From Chloroflexota bacterium (GTDB lineage: Bacteria; Chloroflexota; Limnocylindria; Limnocylindrales; CSP1-4): a stretch of 7,065 nucleotides of DNA. Below the pieces are notes generated by a model. It saw nothing but the letters and a program-made list of their open reading frames with translations, ran no database searches and was not told the origin of the DNA. Shown here in pieces: positions 1 to 7,065 of this stretch; positions within the stretch are counted from its first letter, which is position 1; each line of letters opens with the position of its first letter. Position numbers and translations under genes: made by a program. The stretch spans positions 1 through 7,065 of the forward strand of contig JAGDMV010000094.1 in NCBI GenBank assembly GCA_017860675.1. Direction: 5' to 3'.

Positions 1-2
1 GC

Positions 3-1223
3 GCAGACCGCTCCTCGCTGGCCGTCGAGGCAACCTACGAGGTCGACGTCCGCCTCTCGCTGGGCGCCCGCTCGCTGTCGGCCGACGAGGAGATCCGGAT
101 CACGAACCGCTCGGGCGGCCCGATCGACCGCCTCGAGCTGAACACCGTCATGGCCCGCCTCGGCCACCTCTGGATCGGAGCAGCGAGCGTCGACGACCAA
201 CGCGTGTCAGCGACGGTCTCCGACCAGACCATCCTCCTGTCGCTCGGCGGAGTCCTGCCCGACGGCGCGAGCGCGACGGTCCGGCTCCGGTTCGGTGGCG
301 TGTTCTCGTCGACCACCAGCGGTTCGACGTGGCTCTTCACCTCGGCCGGCGGGATCCTGGCCGCCTACCGTTGGCTCCCCTGGGTGAGCGCCGCCCGACC
401 GTTCAATCGGCCCAACCACGGCGACCCGTTCGTGACGACATCCAGCCCCTCGGTACGGCTCAGCATCACGACCGACCGCCCGACGCGCATCGCCACCAGC
501 GCGCGCCGCATCTCGCAGGTCGGGAATCTCCACGTATTCGTCGCCGAGAACGTGCGCGACATCTCGTTCGTGGCCGATCCCACGTTCGCCGTCTCGGCTG
601 GCTGGGCCGGCCCGACCCGGGTGCTCGTCTACGGCCACGGCTTCACCCGGCGGCGGCTGCTGCTGGCCGAGGCGATCAGGGCCCTCGACCGGGTGGGACG
701 GCTGCTCGGCCCCTATCCCTGGTCCACGTTCACCGTGATCGAGACCGCGGGCGGCTACGCGATGGAGTCTCCGGGTGCAATCTGGATCCCCCGCGGGGCC
801 GCGACGTACCGCTTCCGCTATCTCGTCACCCACGAGACAACGCACCAGTGGTTCTATGGTCTCGTGGGCAGCGACCAGGCCCTTCAGCCGTTCGCCGACG
901 AAGCCCCGACCGACTTCGTCACCCGCTACCTGAACGGGCTGCTCCGCTCGAGCCACTGCGCTGCCACCCGGCTCGACCGGACGATCTACGGCTACGGCTC
1001 CTGCTACTACGAAGTGATCTACGTCCAGGGGGCCAGCGTGCTGAACTCGGTGCGAGTGCGGATGGGAAGCACGGCCTTCTGGCAGGGGCTGCGGGCATAC
1101 ATCGACGACCACCGCTTCGGCTTCGGCTCGACGGCAACCCTCGTGGGCTACCTCGACGGGCTCACCGAGCGCGACCTGGCTCGCGACCTGGCGAGCCGGT
1201 TCCCGCGCCTCCAGCCGCTCTGA
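3..1223 (+). CDS. M1-family (gluzincin) zinc metallopeptidase, 5' end outside window
   Basis: C-terminal 406 residues of an M1-like (aminopeptidase N / LTA4 hydrolase clan) zinc peptidase. The frame is open from the first bases; the ATG at 150 is internal, because the residues before it (YEVDVRLSLGARSLSADEE...) already resemble the N-terminal beta-sandwich of M1 proteins. Zinc motif HETTH is at 831-845 and the third ligand Glu at 900-902, giving the classical HEXXH-X18-E spacing. The M1 GAMEN-type exopeptidase loop appears as YAMES (756-770), with the usual Asn replaced by Ser. The likely catalytic Tyr is in IYVQGASVL (codon 1020-1022), followed by the family-like FWQGLRAYIDDH segment. The protein ends about 107 residues after the zinc Glu, so it lacks the large C-terminal helical domain of classical aminopeptidase N. 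Two Cys (957-959, 1002-1004) lie between the zinc Glu and Tyr and could form a disulfide if exported. A signal peptide or membrane anchor would lie outside the window. Substrate is unknown. The family call is firm; aminopeptidase activity is inferred. Confidence 0.9.
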   Translation, partial: ADRSSLAVEATYEVDVRLSLGARSLSADEEIRITNRSGGPIDRLELNTVMARLGHLWIGAASVDDQRVSATVSDQTILLSLGGVLPDGASATVRLRFGGVFSSTTSGSTWLFTSAGGILAAYRWLPWVSAARPFNRPNHGDPFVTTSSPSVRLSITTDRPTRIATSARRISQVGNLHVFVAENVRDISFVADPTFAVSAGWAGPTRVLVYGHGFTRRRLLLAEAIRALDRVGRLLGPYPWSTFTVIETAGGYAMESPGAIWIPRGAATYRFRYLVTHETTHQWFYGLVGSDQALQPFADEAPTDFVTRYLNGLLRSSHCAATRLDRTIYGYGSCYYEVIYVQGASVLNSVRVRMGSTAFWQGLRAYIDDHRFGFGSTATLVGYLDGLTERDLARDLASRFPRLQPL

Positions 1224-1266
1224 GACGACCGCCGTCCCGCTGCCGCGCTCGGCGCAGGTCGGGCGC

Positions 1267-1980
1267 TCAGCGCTCGTCCTGCCGGCGTCCCACCACCCAC
1301 CAGGCGACCGGGAACAGGATCCCGGCCAGGGCGAGCTTCAGGAGATCTGCGGCAAGGAACGGCGCAACACCCTTGTTGAGCGCCGTCCCGAGGTCGTAGC
1401 CGGTCGCGGCCATGAGCCAGGGGACGCCGATCGCGTAGACCACGAGGTTCCCCAGCGCCATCGCCACCACCGCCCCACCGACGTGGCGGTCCCAGCCGAG
1501 CTCAGCCAGCCGGCCCACCAGTCCCGCGGCGAGGGCGAAGCCGAGGAGGTAGCCGCCGGTTGCGCCGAGCAGCCAGTACCCGTCGGCGCGCGTGACGAAC
1601 GTGTCGAGCCCGGACGCATGGTCGGCGTACACCGGAAGAAACAGGCCGAGCACGAGGTACAGCAGCACGGCGAGGACGCCACGCCGGAAGCCGAGGGCGC
1701 CACCCACGAGCAGGACTGCGAACGTCTGGGCGGTGATCGGCACAGGTGAGATCGGCAGGGTGACCCGCACGTCGCCCAGCAGGGTGATCGTCTCGCCCCG
1801 CAGGTCGAGCGTCAGGCCGGCCGTCAGGGCGATGAACAGCGCCCCGACGATCACCAGGGCGACATGCCGGACCCTGGAGCTGATCCGCTCCGCGACCGCG
1901 ATCGGGACGAGGAAATCGCCGATGGTGAGGCCCCGCTCGGCGGCGGGCAGGCGATCGAGGCGCGTCGCCGAGAACGTCAC
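1267..1980 (-). CDS. bioY: BioY biotin transporter, ECF S component
   Basis: Integral membrane substrate-binding (S) component of an energy-coupling-factor biotin importer, 237 aa. Recognised from BioY signatures: LPISPVPITAQTFAVLLVGG (residues 75-94), the LYLVLGLFLPVYA stretch (107-119), GATGGYLLGF (139-148), and the C-terminal VAPFLAADLLKLALAG (205-220). About six hydrophobic segments are visible from residue 37 on. It is longer than the usual ~190-200 aa BioY: residues 1-36 form a polar N-terminal extension, and the loop after the first membrane segment (about 57-75) is also long. The start is GTG at 1978-1980, chosen because GGGGAGGG lies 5 nt upstream; a later start would lose this site. 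No EcfA/EcfT (BioM/BioN) genes are in the window, so it either shares a general ECF module or works alone, as reported for some BioY proteins. It is convergent with the peptidase gene (43-bp gap) and 208 bp downstream of the ABC permease. Confidence 0.93.
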   Translation of the reverse strand: MTFSATRLDRLPAAERGLTIGDFLVPIAVAERISSRVRHVALVIVGALFIALTAGLTLDLRGETITLLGDVRVTLPISPVPITAQTFAVLLVGGALGFRRGVLAVLLYLVLGLFLPVYADHASGLDTFVTRADGYWLLGATGGYLLGFALAAGLVGRLAELGWDRHVGGAVVAMALGNLVVYAIGVPWLMAATGYDLGTALNKGVAPFLAADLLKLALAGILFPVAWWVVGRRQDER

Positions 1981-1985
1981 GGGTT

Positions 1986-1993
1986 CCCTCCCC
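1986..1993 (-). promoter_or_regulatory. Shine-Dalgarno of bioY
   Basis: The minus strand reads GGGGAGGG followed by AACCC and the GTG start codon. It is the strongest ribosome binding site in the window, and it decides the GTG at 1980 as the start of bioY. Confidence 0.75.
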
Positions 1994-2021
1994 GGTCCGG
2001 CACGGGCGCGCCGGTGGCGGG

Positions 2022-2027
2022 AGTCTA
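2022..2027 (-). promoter_or_regulatory. Weak -10-like element upstream of bioY
   Basis: The minus strand reads TAGACT, which matches the sigma70 -10 consensus at four of six positions, 41 nt before the GTG of bioY. It would give a leader of about 35 nt containing the Shine-Dalgarno. No -35 hexamer is recognisable at 16-18 bp. It is one of the few AT-containing spots in this gap, and is only a candidate. Confidence 0.3.
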
Positions 2028-2064
2028 GCAGGCCGGCTGAACGGGCCCGCTATCGCGACGCTCC

Positions 2065-2116
2065 CGGGCACGTCGGTCCGGGCGCTCGCTGCGCCGAGCC
2101 CCGGGGGTGGTGCCCG
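2065..2116. repeat. Inverted-repeat cluster in the permease-bioY gap
   Basis: CGGGCAC (2065-2071) is matched exactly by GTGCCCG (2110-2116). Inside it lies a shorter hairpin, GGCGC (2081-2085) and GCGCC (2091-2095) with a TCGCT loop. A further 5-bp stem, CCGCT/AGCGG, is at 2156-2168. None is followed by a T-run on either strand, so an intrinsic terminator is not supported. They lie after the ABC operon and before bioY, where a transcript end or leader structure might be expected. In DNA this GC-rich, short inverted repeats arise by chance. The rest of the gap (1981-2188) shows nothing else I can name. Confidence 0.25.
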
Positions 2117-2188
2117 CGTCCGCTGGCCGTGCCGGTTCCGCTCGAGCCGACCCGTCCGCTGCCAGCGGCCGAGCCTGCCTGCCCGCTC

Positions 2189-4720
2189 CTACTCGTACGA
2201 GACGGCCCGGACGATCTCGATCCGGCCCGCGACGCGCGCCGGGTAGACGGCGGCCAGCGTGGCCAGCGCCACGGAACCGGCGACCGCCATGCCGAGCGTG
2301 AGCCAGCCCGGGTCGAACGATGGGGCGGTCCCGCCACCCGCGGCGACCATGGTGCCGGCCGCGGCCACGCCCGCGACCGCGCCCACGGCCGCGCCGACCA
2401 GGGCGAGGATCGTCGCCTCGACCACCACCATCCGCCAGACCTGCCGCCGGGTCAGGCCGGCAGCCCGGAGGACGCCGATCTCGCGCACCCGTTCCAGGAC
2501 GTTCATCGTCAGGGTGTTGGCGATCCCGAGCGCAGCCACCAGCAGGGCCACCACGGCCAGCATGTCGAGCAGGTCGAACATCCGCTCGAGACTCGTCCCG
2601 ACCGCCCCGCGGATGTCGCCGAGGTCCGCCGGCTGGAGCGCATACAGGACGGCGACATCGTCGAGCGCCGGTCGCGCCGTCGCCTCCGCCCCGGCCGCGT
2701 AGCGGACGGCGAACAGGTCCGCCCCGAGGGCGCCCAGGCGCGACGCATCCGGCCAGCCGACGAGCACGGCCTCGCCCGATTCACCCGGTACAGACCGATC
2801 GACGATCCCGGCGACCGCGAGATCCACCGGCCCCTCCGCCGCGGTGGCGGTCAGAGTCCCGCCCAGGTCCAGGCCAAGCGCGTCGGCCCGGCCCCGTGAC
2901 AGGATGGCCGCCCCGCCCGCGTCCAGGGCCGCCAGGGCCGTTGCCGGGTCGCCGGCGACGAAGCGCAGCCGGCCGTCCGCGGCGAAGTCGGCGCCCGAGA
3001 TCGCGACCGTGTCCAGGCGGTAGCCGCCGGCCGCGATCGCGAAGCGCCCGATCGGGCTGACACGCGCTACGCCGTCGACCGCCCGCAGCTCGTCCAGCAC
3101 GGGATCGTCGAGAGCGACCGGGTGGACGGCGACGAGCACCTCGTTGCCGGGCACCACCTCGGTCAGCCAGGCGTCCGCGGCCGCCCGGGTCGAGGCAGCC
3201 ACCCCGCCCAGCGCAGAGATCATGGCCACCGCCACGACGAGCGCCCCCACGGTGAGCGCCGCCCGGCTCCGGTCACGGACCAGCGCCCCGCGCGTCAGCC
3301 GCTCCTCGAGTGGCAGGAACGGGGCGACGAGCAGGCCGGCCAGCCGGCCGAGCGGGCCGAGAACGAACGGGATGGCGAGCGCGGCCACCACCAGGATTCC
3401 GTAGACGGCAAGCGGTGCCAGGTACCCGGCAGCCGTCGCGGGTACCGGGATCAGCAGCAAGCCGACGGCCCCCACCAGGACGAGCACGGCGAGGAGCCAG
3501 CGCAGCCGGACCGGACGTCCCCCGGCCAGGTCCGCCTGCAGTCGAAGGGCCTCCACCGGCGGGATCGAGGCGGCCAGGAAGGCCGGCTCGAGCGCCGCCG
3601 CCGCGGTCACCGCCAGCCCGACCAGCAGGGCGAGGGCGATCTCGAGCGGCGGCAGCACGGGACTGCCCGCGGCGGCCGGCACCGCCCCGCCGAGCAGGAC
3701 GGTCACGCCCGTTGCCAGCCCGATGCCGAGGACGAGGCCCACGATCGCGCCGCCGACACCGAGGTGCACCGCCTGGAACAGGACGAGCAGGCGAACCTGC
3801 CGGCGCGTCATCCCCGCTGCCCGCAGCAGGCCGACCTCGCGCACCCGCTCGGCGACGCTCATGGCCAGGGTGTTGAACACGAGGAACGCCGCGCCGAACA
3901 GCACCACCACGACGACCAGGGCGATGATCCCGCGGAGCCCCGACGTGGAGGCCACGAGATCGGCCTCGGCCTCGGCCGGCGTGGTCAGCGAGTACGGCTC
4001 CAGGGCGAGGGCGGCGACCAGCGCCTCCTCGACAGCTGACGGGTCGGCGCCGTCCGCGGCGACCACGTCCACCCGGCTGACCCGACCGCCCGCATCGCCG
4101 GGCTGGAACAGCGCCTGGGCGGTTGCCAGGGGTACCACGACGTTTCGCCCGGCCGGGTCCGGCCCGCCCGTCGCGGCGACGATGCCCGTCACGGTCAGCA
4201 CGGCCGGCTTCGCGTCGGCGGCCCCCTCGAGGGTGATCGTCTCCCCGACGACGAGGCCGTCATCGCGCGCGAGCGCCTCCGACACGAGGGCGACGTCCGC
4301 CCGGTCGGCCGGCAGGCCGCTCCCGGCGGACAGCGGCCGGGCATGCACCTTCGGGTCCACCACGGGGTCGACGCCGATCACTGTGACCGGGTCGGGCAGG
4401 GCCGCCCCGCCGCCGGTTGCCGAGAGGCGGGGGTAGGTCCGGGCCTCCAGCTGCGGCGCCGCGATCGCCACCCCGGGCGCGGCTGCAGCGGCGGCCACGC
4501 TGGCCGGCGACAGGCCGCGCTCCTCCAGCGCCGAGATGCGCACGTCCGCGTTCCCGAGCCGCTCGCGCACCGTCGACGCCGCGGCCGCGTCCAGGCTCGC
4601 GTTCGTCACCACCGCGGCTACCAGGACGCCGATGCCCAGGCCGATGCCGAGGATCGTCAGGATGGTGCGCGCCCGCCGGGCGAACAGCGTGCGGCGGGCG
4701 AGCGAGTGGATGGCGCCCAC
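2189..4720 (-). CDS. ABC transporter permease with two FtsX/MacB-type halves
   Basis: 843-aa membrane permease partnering the ATPase directly upstream. The first helix (about 18-38, after an Arg-rich start) leads into a large MacB_PCD-like extracytoplasmic domain (about 40-260). Helices follow near 262-284, 312-345 and 358-378, forming the first FtsX domain. Two linking hydrophobic segments lie near 407-425 and 437-467. The second half repeats the plan: helix 488-508, soluble domain about 510-715, then helices near 718-736, 766-793 and 806-828, about ten in total. The conserved segment after the second helix of each half occurs twice: ERVREVGLLRAAGMTRRQV (291-309) and ERVREIGVLRAAGLTRRQV (743-761), probably the ATPase-contacting coupling helices. 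GTG at 4718-4720 is chosen as start because it lies 5 bp after the ATPase stop and yields a normal N-terminus. Open frame continues to 4903, but that part is Arg/Pro-rich and overlaps the ATPase. Such permeases move lipoproteins, peptides or lipids, or act mechanically; the substrate cannot be told. Confidence 0.93.
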   Translation of the reverse strand: MGAIHSLARRTLFARRARTILTILGIGLGIGVLVAAVVTNASLDAAAASTVRERLGNADVRISALEERGLSPASVAAAAAAPGVAIAAPQLEARTYPRLSATGGGAALPDPVTVIGVDPVVDPKVHARPLSAGSGLPADRADVALVSEALARDDGLVVGETITLEGAADAKPAVLTVTGIVAATGGPDPAGRNVVVPLATAQALFQPGDAGGRVSRVDVVAADGADPSAVEEALVAALALEPYSLTTPAEAEADLVASTSGLRGIIALVVVVVLFGAAFLVFNTLAMSVAERVREVGLLRAAGMTRRQVRLLVLFQAVHLGVGGAIVGLVLGIGLATGVTVLLGGAVPAAAGSPVLPPLEIALALLVGLAVTAAAALEPAFLAASIPPVEALRLQADLAGGRPVRLRWLLAVLVLVGAVGLLLIPVPATAAGYLAPLAVYGILVVAALAIPFVLGPLGRLAGLLVAPFLPLEERLTRGALVRDRSRAALTVGALVVAVAMISALGGVAASTRAAADAWLTEVVPGNEVLVAVHPVALDDPVLDELRAVDGVARVSPIGRFAIAAGGYRLDTVAISGADFAADGRLRFVAGDPATALAALDAGGAAILSRGRADALGLDLGGTLTATAAEGPVDLAVAGIVDRSVPGESGEAVLVGWPDASRLGALGADLFAVRYAAGAEATARPALDDVAVLYALQPADLGDIRGAVGTSLERMFDLLDMLAVVALLVAALGIANTLTMNVLERVREIGVLRAAGLTRRQVWRMVVVEATILALVGAAVGAVAGVAAAGTMVAAGGGTAPSFDPGWLTLGMAVAGSVALATLAAVYPARVAGRIEIVRAVSYE

Positions 4721-4725
4721 CGGCG

Positions 4726-5478
<753 letters not shown>

Positions 5479-5484
5479 GGGCGG

Positions 5485-5512
5485 AGTGTAGCGTCAGGTC
5501 GCCGGCAGCCAG
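5485..5512 (-). promoter_or_regulatory. Candidate leaderless promoter of the ABC operon
   Basis: The minus strand has TACACT (5485-5490, four of six -10 consensus bases) ending exactly 6 nt before the ATG of the ATPase, which places a start of transcription at or within a base or so of the A of ATG. A weak -35 (CTGGCT, 5507-5512, three of six) stands 16 bp further upstream. No Shine-Dalgarno exists in the 37-bp gap. Confidence 0.5.
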
Positions 5513-5515
5513 GCG

Positions 5516-6460
5516 TCAGCCGCCGAAGAGGAAGCCGGCCAGGCCTCCCAGCAGCGAGTCCACCAGGCCCGTCGCCGCCGGCGGGTCGTGGACCCGCAGC
5601 CCGGCGGGCGGTGCCGACGGGCGGCTCTCCTGGCCGGGTGGCGGCCCGTTGCCGCTCGACCCGCCGTTGCCGTTCTCGCCGCCGCTGCCGCTGCCGTTTC
5701 CCTGGCCGCCGGGGCCGAGACCTGCCCCACCGCCGAGATCAGGGTCGGCAGGCTCGGGCGGCCGGGTGGCGGCCGGCTGAGGCGTCGGGCTGGGCGTGGG
5801 CGTCGGGGTCGGGGCGGCCGTCGGCTTCGCGGTGGGCTTCAGGGTCGGCTTCGGCCGCGCCGTCGGGCGCGGGGTGGGCTTCGGGGTCGCCCGCGGCTTG
5901 GGCTTGGCGGTCGGCCGCGGCGTCGGCTTGGGGGTCGGCTTCACGGTCGCGCCGCACTTGTCGGCGAAGATGACCGTGTACATCTTCTTGCCGGTCGGTC
6001 CCTTGTAGGCCCCCACGCCGATCACGTCCCAGGCCGCGCCGAGAACGTTCGCCCGGTGGCCCGACGAGTTCATGAACTGCTCGTGGACAGCGCGCGTGGC
6101 GACGTCGTCAGGGTAGCTGTTCCAGCCGATGTTCTCGCCGGCCAGCTTGAAGCAGTAGCCCTTGCGCTGCATCACGTCGAAGACCGTGCCGCCGCCGGGG
6201 ATCCTGTGGCTGAAGTAGCCGCGCGTGATCATGTCCTTGCTGCGCCAGCGGGCGAGCGAGGTCAGGACCGAGTCAACCCGCAGCGACCGGCGGCCCGCGG
6301 CCGCGCGCGCCTGGTTGGTCAGGGCGACCAGCTGGCGCTCGGCCGTCGAGGAGAAGGTGCCGGCAGACCACGCTCCCACCGGGGACGGGTGCGCCAGCAG
6401 CCCAAGGGCAGAGATCCCGAAGGCGAGCGCGACGAGGAGAAGCGGGGCACGTCGAGCCAC
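5516..6460 (-). CDS. Secreted CAP-domain (SCP/PR1-like) protein with Pro/Thr linker and hydrophobic tail
   Basis: 314-aa exported protein of the CAP superfamily (YkwD-like in bacteria); the biochemical role of bacterial members is mostly unknown. A signal peptide is clear: MARRAP, hydrophobic residues 7-23, and probable cleavage near VGA-W (28-31). The CAP domain spans about 40-169: NQARAAAG (49-56), MITRGYFSH (77-85), LAGENIGW (106-113), and [12 protein letters not shown] (130-141). The expected cavity residues His85, Glu109, His135 and probably Glu127 are present. Cys103 and Cys169 are the only cysteines and could form a disulfide. Then comes a Pro/Thr linker rich in Lys/Arg (about 173-235), a Gly/Asn/Ser-rich stretch (243-276), and a hydrophobic Gly/Leu C-terminus ([17 protein letters not shown], 298-314). 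The start is GTG at 6458-6460; it begins the signal peptide and stands 6 nt after a -10-like TACCGT. It lies 37 bp upstream of the ABC ATPase on the same strand; read-through is possible, but a functional link is unproven. Confidence 0.92.
   Translation of the reverse strand: MARRAPLLLVALAFGISALGLLAHPSPVGAWSAGTFSSTAERQLVALTNQARAAAGRRSLRVDSVLTSLARWRSKDMITRGYFSHRIPGGGTVFDVMQRKGYCFKLAGENIGWNSYPDDVATRAVHEQFMNSSGHRANVLGAAWDVIGVGAYKGPTGKKMYTVIFADKCGATVKPTPKPTPRPTAKPKPRATPKPTPRPTARPKPTLKPTAKPTAAPTPTPTPSPTPQPAATRPPEPADPDLGGGAGLGPGGQGNGSGSGGENGNGGSSGNGPPPGQESRPSAPPAGLRVHDPPAATGLVDSLLGGLAGFLFGG
5756..5944 (-). repeat. Low-complexity Pro/Thr-Lys/Arg coding repeat in the CAP gene
   Basis: Residues 173-235 of the CAP protein are degenerate short repeats of the kind [12 protein letters not shown], ending in [11 protein letters not shown]. 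On the plus strand this is a run of GGCTTC, GTCGGC and GTGGGC-type units about 6-12 nt long. The likely role is a flexible, positively charged spacer across or into the cell wall. Such tracts often differ in length between strains by slippage. Confidence 0.7.
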
Positions 6461-6466
6461 GCCCGA

Positions 6467-6495
6467 ACGGTACGGTGGCTACCGGCCGAGGTCAG
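6467..6495 (-). promoter_or_regulatory. Candidate leaderless promoter of the CAP gene
   Basis: The minus strand reads CTGACC (6490-6495; four of six -35 consensus bases), a 17-bp spacer, TACCGT (6467-6472; the T, A and final T of the -10), then 6 nt to the GTG start. No Shine-Dalgarno precedes the GTG. This is the best-formed -35/-10 pair in the window. Confidence 0.55.
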
Positions 6496-6533
6496 CCCGC
6501 GCGATGGTCCCGCGCCGCCCGTGACCCTGGTCC

Positions 6534-6539
6534 TATGCT
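6534..6539 (+). promoter_or_regulatory. Candidate leaderless -10 of the DinB-family gene
   Basis: TATGCT (four of six -10 consensus bases) ends 7 nt before the ATG at 6547. No Shine-Dalgarno lies between, and no good -35 is seen at 16-18 bp. The gap of 86 bp is shared with the divergent CAP promoter, so the two units start back to back. Confidence 0.45.
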
Positions 6540-6546
6540 CCGTGCC

Positions 6547-7065
6547 ATGGATGCAGCCGCCTTTGTCGCCCTCTTCCGCCACCACGCCTGGGCCACCGAC
6601 CGCCTGTTCGCCGTCTGCGAGCCGCTCGCCGAGCCCCAGCTGGCCATCGCCCCGCCGGGGACGTACGGCCCGATCGGCCAGACCCTCAAGCACCTCGTCG
6701 AGTCCGAGGAGCGCTACGTCGCCTTCGTCCGGAGTGCCGGTGGGCCAGGCGTCGGCGGGCCCGATGTCGGCGGCTACGGCCGGCCCACGCCGCCGGAGGG
6801 CCTGGAGCCGTCGATCCGCGTCCTCCGTCGCCGGGCCGCGGCGTCAAACGCTGCCCTGGTCGAGCTGGCCGGGTCGCTCGGCACTGACGCCGTGGTCAGG
6901 GGCCCGTTCCGGGGCGAGGAGCGGGCGGTCCGCGCCCTGACCATCCTCGTCCAGGCGCTCGACCACGGCGCCGAGCACCGTACCCATGTCCGGGCCGGCC
7001 TGACGATGATCGGCCTCGATGTCCCGGAGCTGGACGGCTGGACGTGGGACGAGGAGGCACTGGGA
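6547..7065 (+). CDS. DinB-family (four-helix, metal-binding) protein, 3' end outside window
   Basis: A reading frame opens with ATG at 6547 and stays open to the window end (173 codons, no stop). It matches the DinB / DUF664 / mycothiol-dependent maleylpyruvate isomerase-like fold: a four-helix bundle with a three-His metal site. Helix 1 is FVALFRHHAWATDRLFAVCE (6-25). The next helix has GQTLKHLVESEERYV (44-58), with the first ligand His49. The last has ALDHGAEHRTHVRAGLTMIG (137-156), aligning with the family's NHGTHHRGQ-type motif; His140 and His144 are the other ligands. Members include thiol-dependent transferases (bacillithiol, mycothiol) and many proteins of unknown role, and the substrate cannot be called here. 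About 170 residues are usual, and the ending WTWDEEALG suggests the stop is close. The start is supported by TATGCT 7 nt upstream and family-like N-terminus length. Divergent from the CAP gene. Confidence 0.88.
   Translation, partial: MDAAAFVALFRHHAWATDRLFAVCEPLAEPQLAIAPPGTYGPIGQTLKHLVESEERYVAFVRSAGGPGVGGPDVGGYGRPTPPEGLEPSIRVLRRRAAASNAALVELAGSLGTDAVVRGPFRGEERAVRALTILVQALDHGAEHRTHVRAGLTMIGLDVPELDGWTWDEEALG

Noticed and set aside
150..152. ATG at 150 as the true start of the peptidase gene
   Set aside because: The frame is open upstream to the window edge and the upstream residues fit the M1 N-terminal domain; no Shine-Dalgarno or -10-like element precedes it.
207..1112. Long open frame on the minus strand opposite the peptidase
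   Set aside because: Low-complexity Arg/Gly/Glu-rich translation, typical of antisense frames in GC-rich genes; the plus strand carries recognisable M1 motifs.
1224..1266. Terminator between the convergent peptidase and bioY genes
   Set aside because: GCGCTCAGCGC at 1262-1272 is palindromic, but its loop would be one base and no T-run follows on either strand, so no intrinsic terminator can be claimed.
1592..2899. 435-codon plus-strand frame across bioY and the permease
   Set aside because: Translation is Arg/Pro/Ala-rich without any domain, and it overlaps two well-identified minus-strand genes.
5796..6008. Glycine/valine-repeat small protein on the plus strand ([10 protein letters not shown]...)
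   Set aside because: Its repeats are only the complement of the Pro/Thr linker codons of the CAP gene; no start signal or independent support.
5588..6940. 450-codon plus-strand frame spanning the CAP gene and the DinB start
   Set aside because: Antisense to CAP and out of frame with the DinB-family protein; no recognisable domain.

Overview
This is a GC-rich, tightly packed bacterial chromosomal window. Nearly every base is coding and third codon positions are strongly G/C. Six protein genes are supported. Two run off the edges: a metallopeptidase at the left and a DinB-family protein at the right. I see no tRNA, rRNA, CRISPR array, insertion sequence or other sign of mobility. The gene content is ordinary housekeeping and envelope function. 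The composition, the apparently leaderless starts, and a secreted CAP protein with a Pro/Thr-Lys/Arg linker would fit a high-GC Chloroflexota (for example a Limnocylindria-like lineage) or an actinobacterium. The sequence alone does not decide between them.

Layout, left to right. Positions 3-1223 (+) hold the C-terminal part of an M1-type zinc metallopeptidase, with the HETTH-X18-E zinc site intact. A 43-bp convergent gap follows. Positions 1267-1980 (-) encode a BioY biotin transporter S component with a GTG start and a clear Shine-Dalgarno. Positions 1981-2188 are a 208-bp gap with short inverted repeats. Positions 2189-4720 (-) encode a double-domain FtsX/MacB-like ABC permease. Its start lies 5 bp after the stop of its cognate ATPase (4726-5478, -). 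Then 37 bp upstream lies a secreted CAP-domain protein (5516-6460, -). Across an 86-bp divergent gap, a DinB-family four-helix protein starts at 6547 (+) and is still open at the window end.

How they fit together. The ATPase and permease form one transporter of the LolCDE/MacAB/FtsEX superfamily, probably acting on a lipid, lipoprotein, peptide or envelope substrate. The CAP protein lies upstream on the same strand and is exported, so an envelope theme is plausible, but a separate promoter candidate sits directly before the ATPase. BioY imports biotin and would need ECF ATPases/EcfT encoded elsewhere.

The most interesting pattern is regulatory. CAP, the ATPase and DinB each have a TAnnnT hexamer ending 6-7 nt before the start codon and no Shine-Dalgarno, which is the geometry of leaderless transcription. 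BioY has a strong Shine-Dalgarno instead. I found no convincing novel system. The findings are leads of modest strength.
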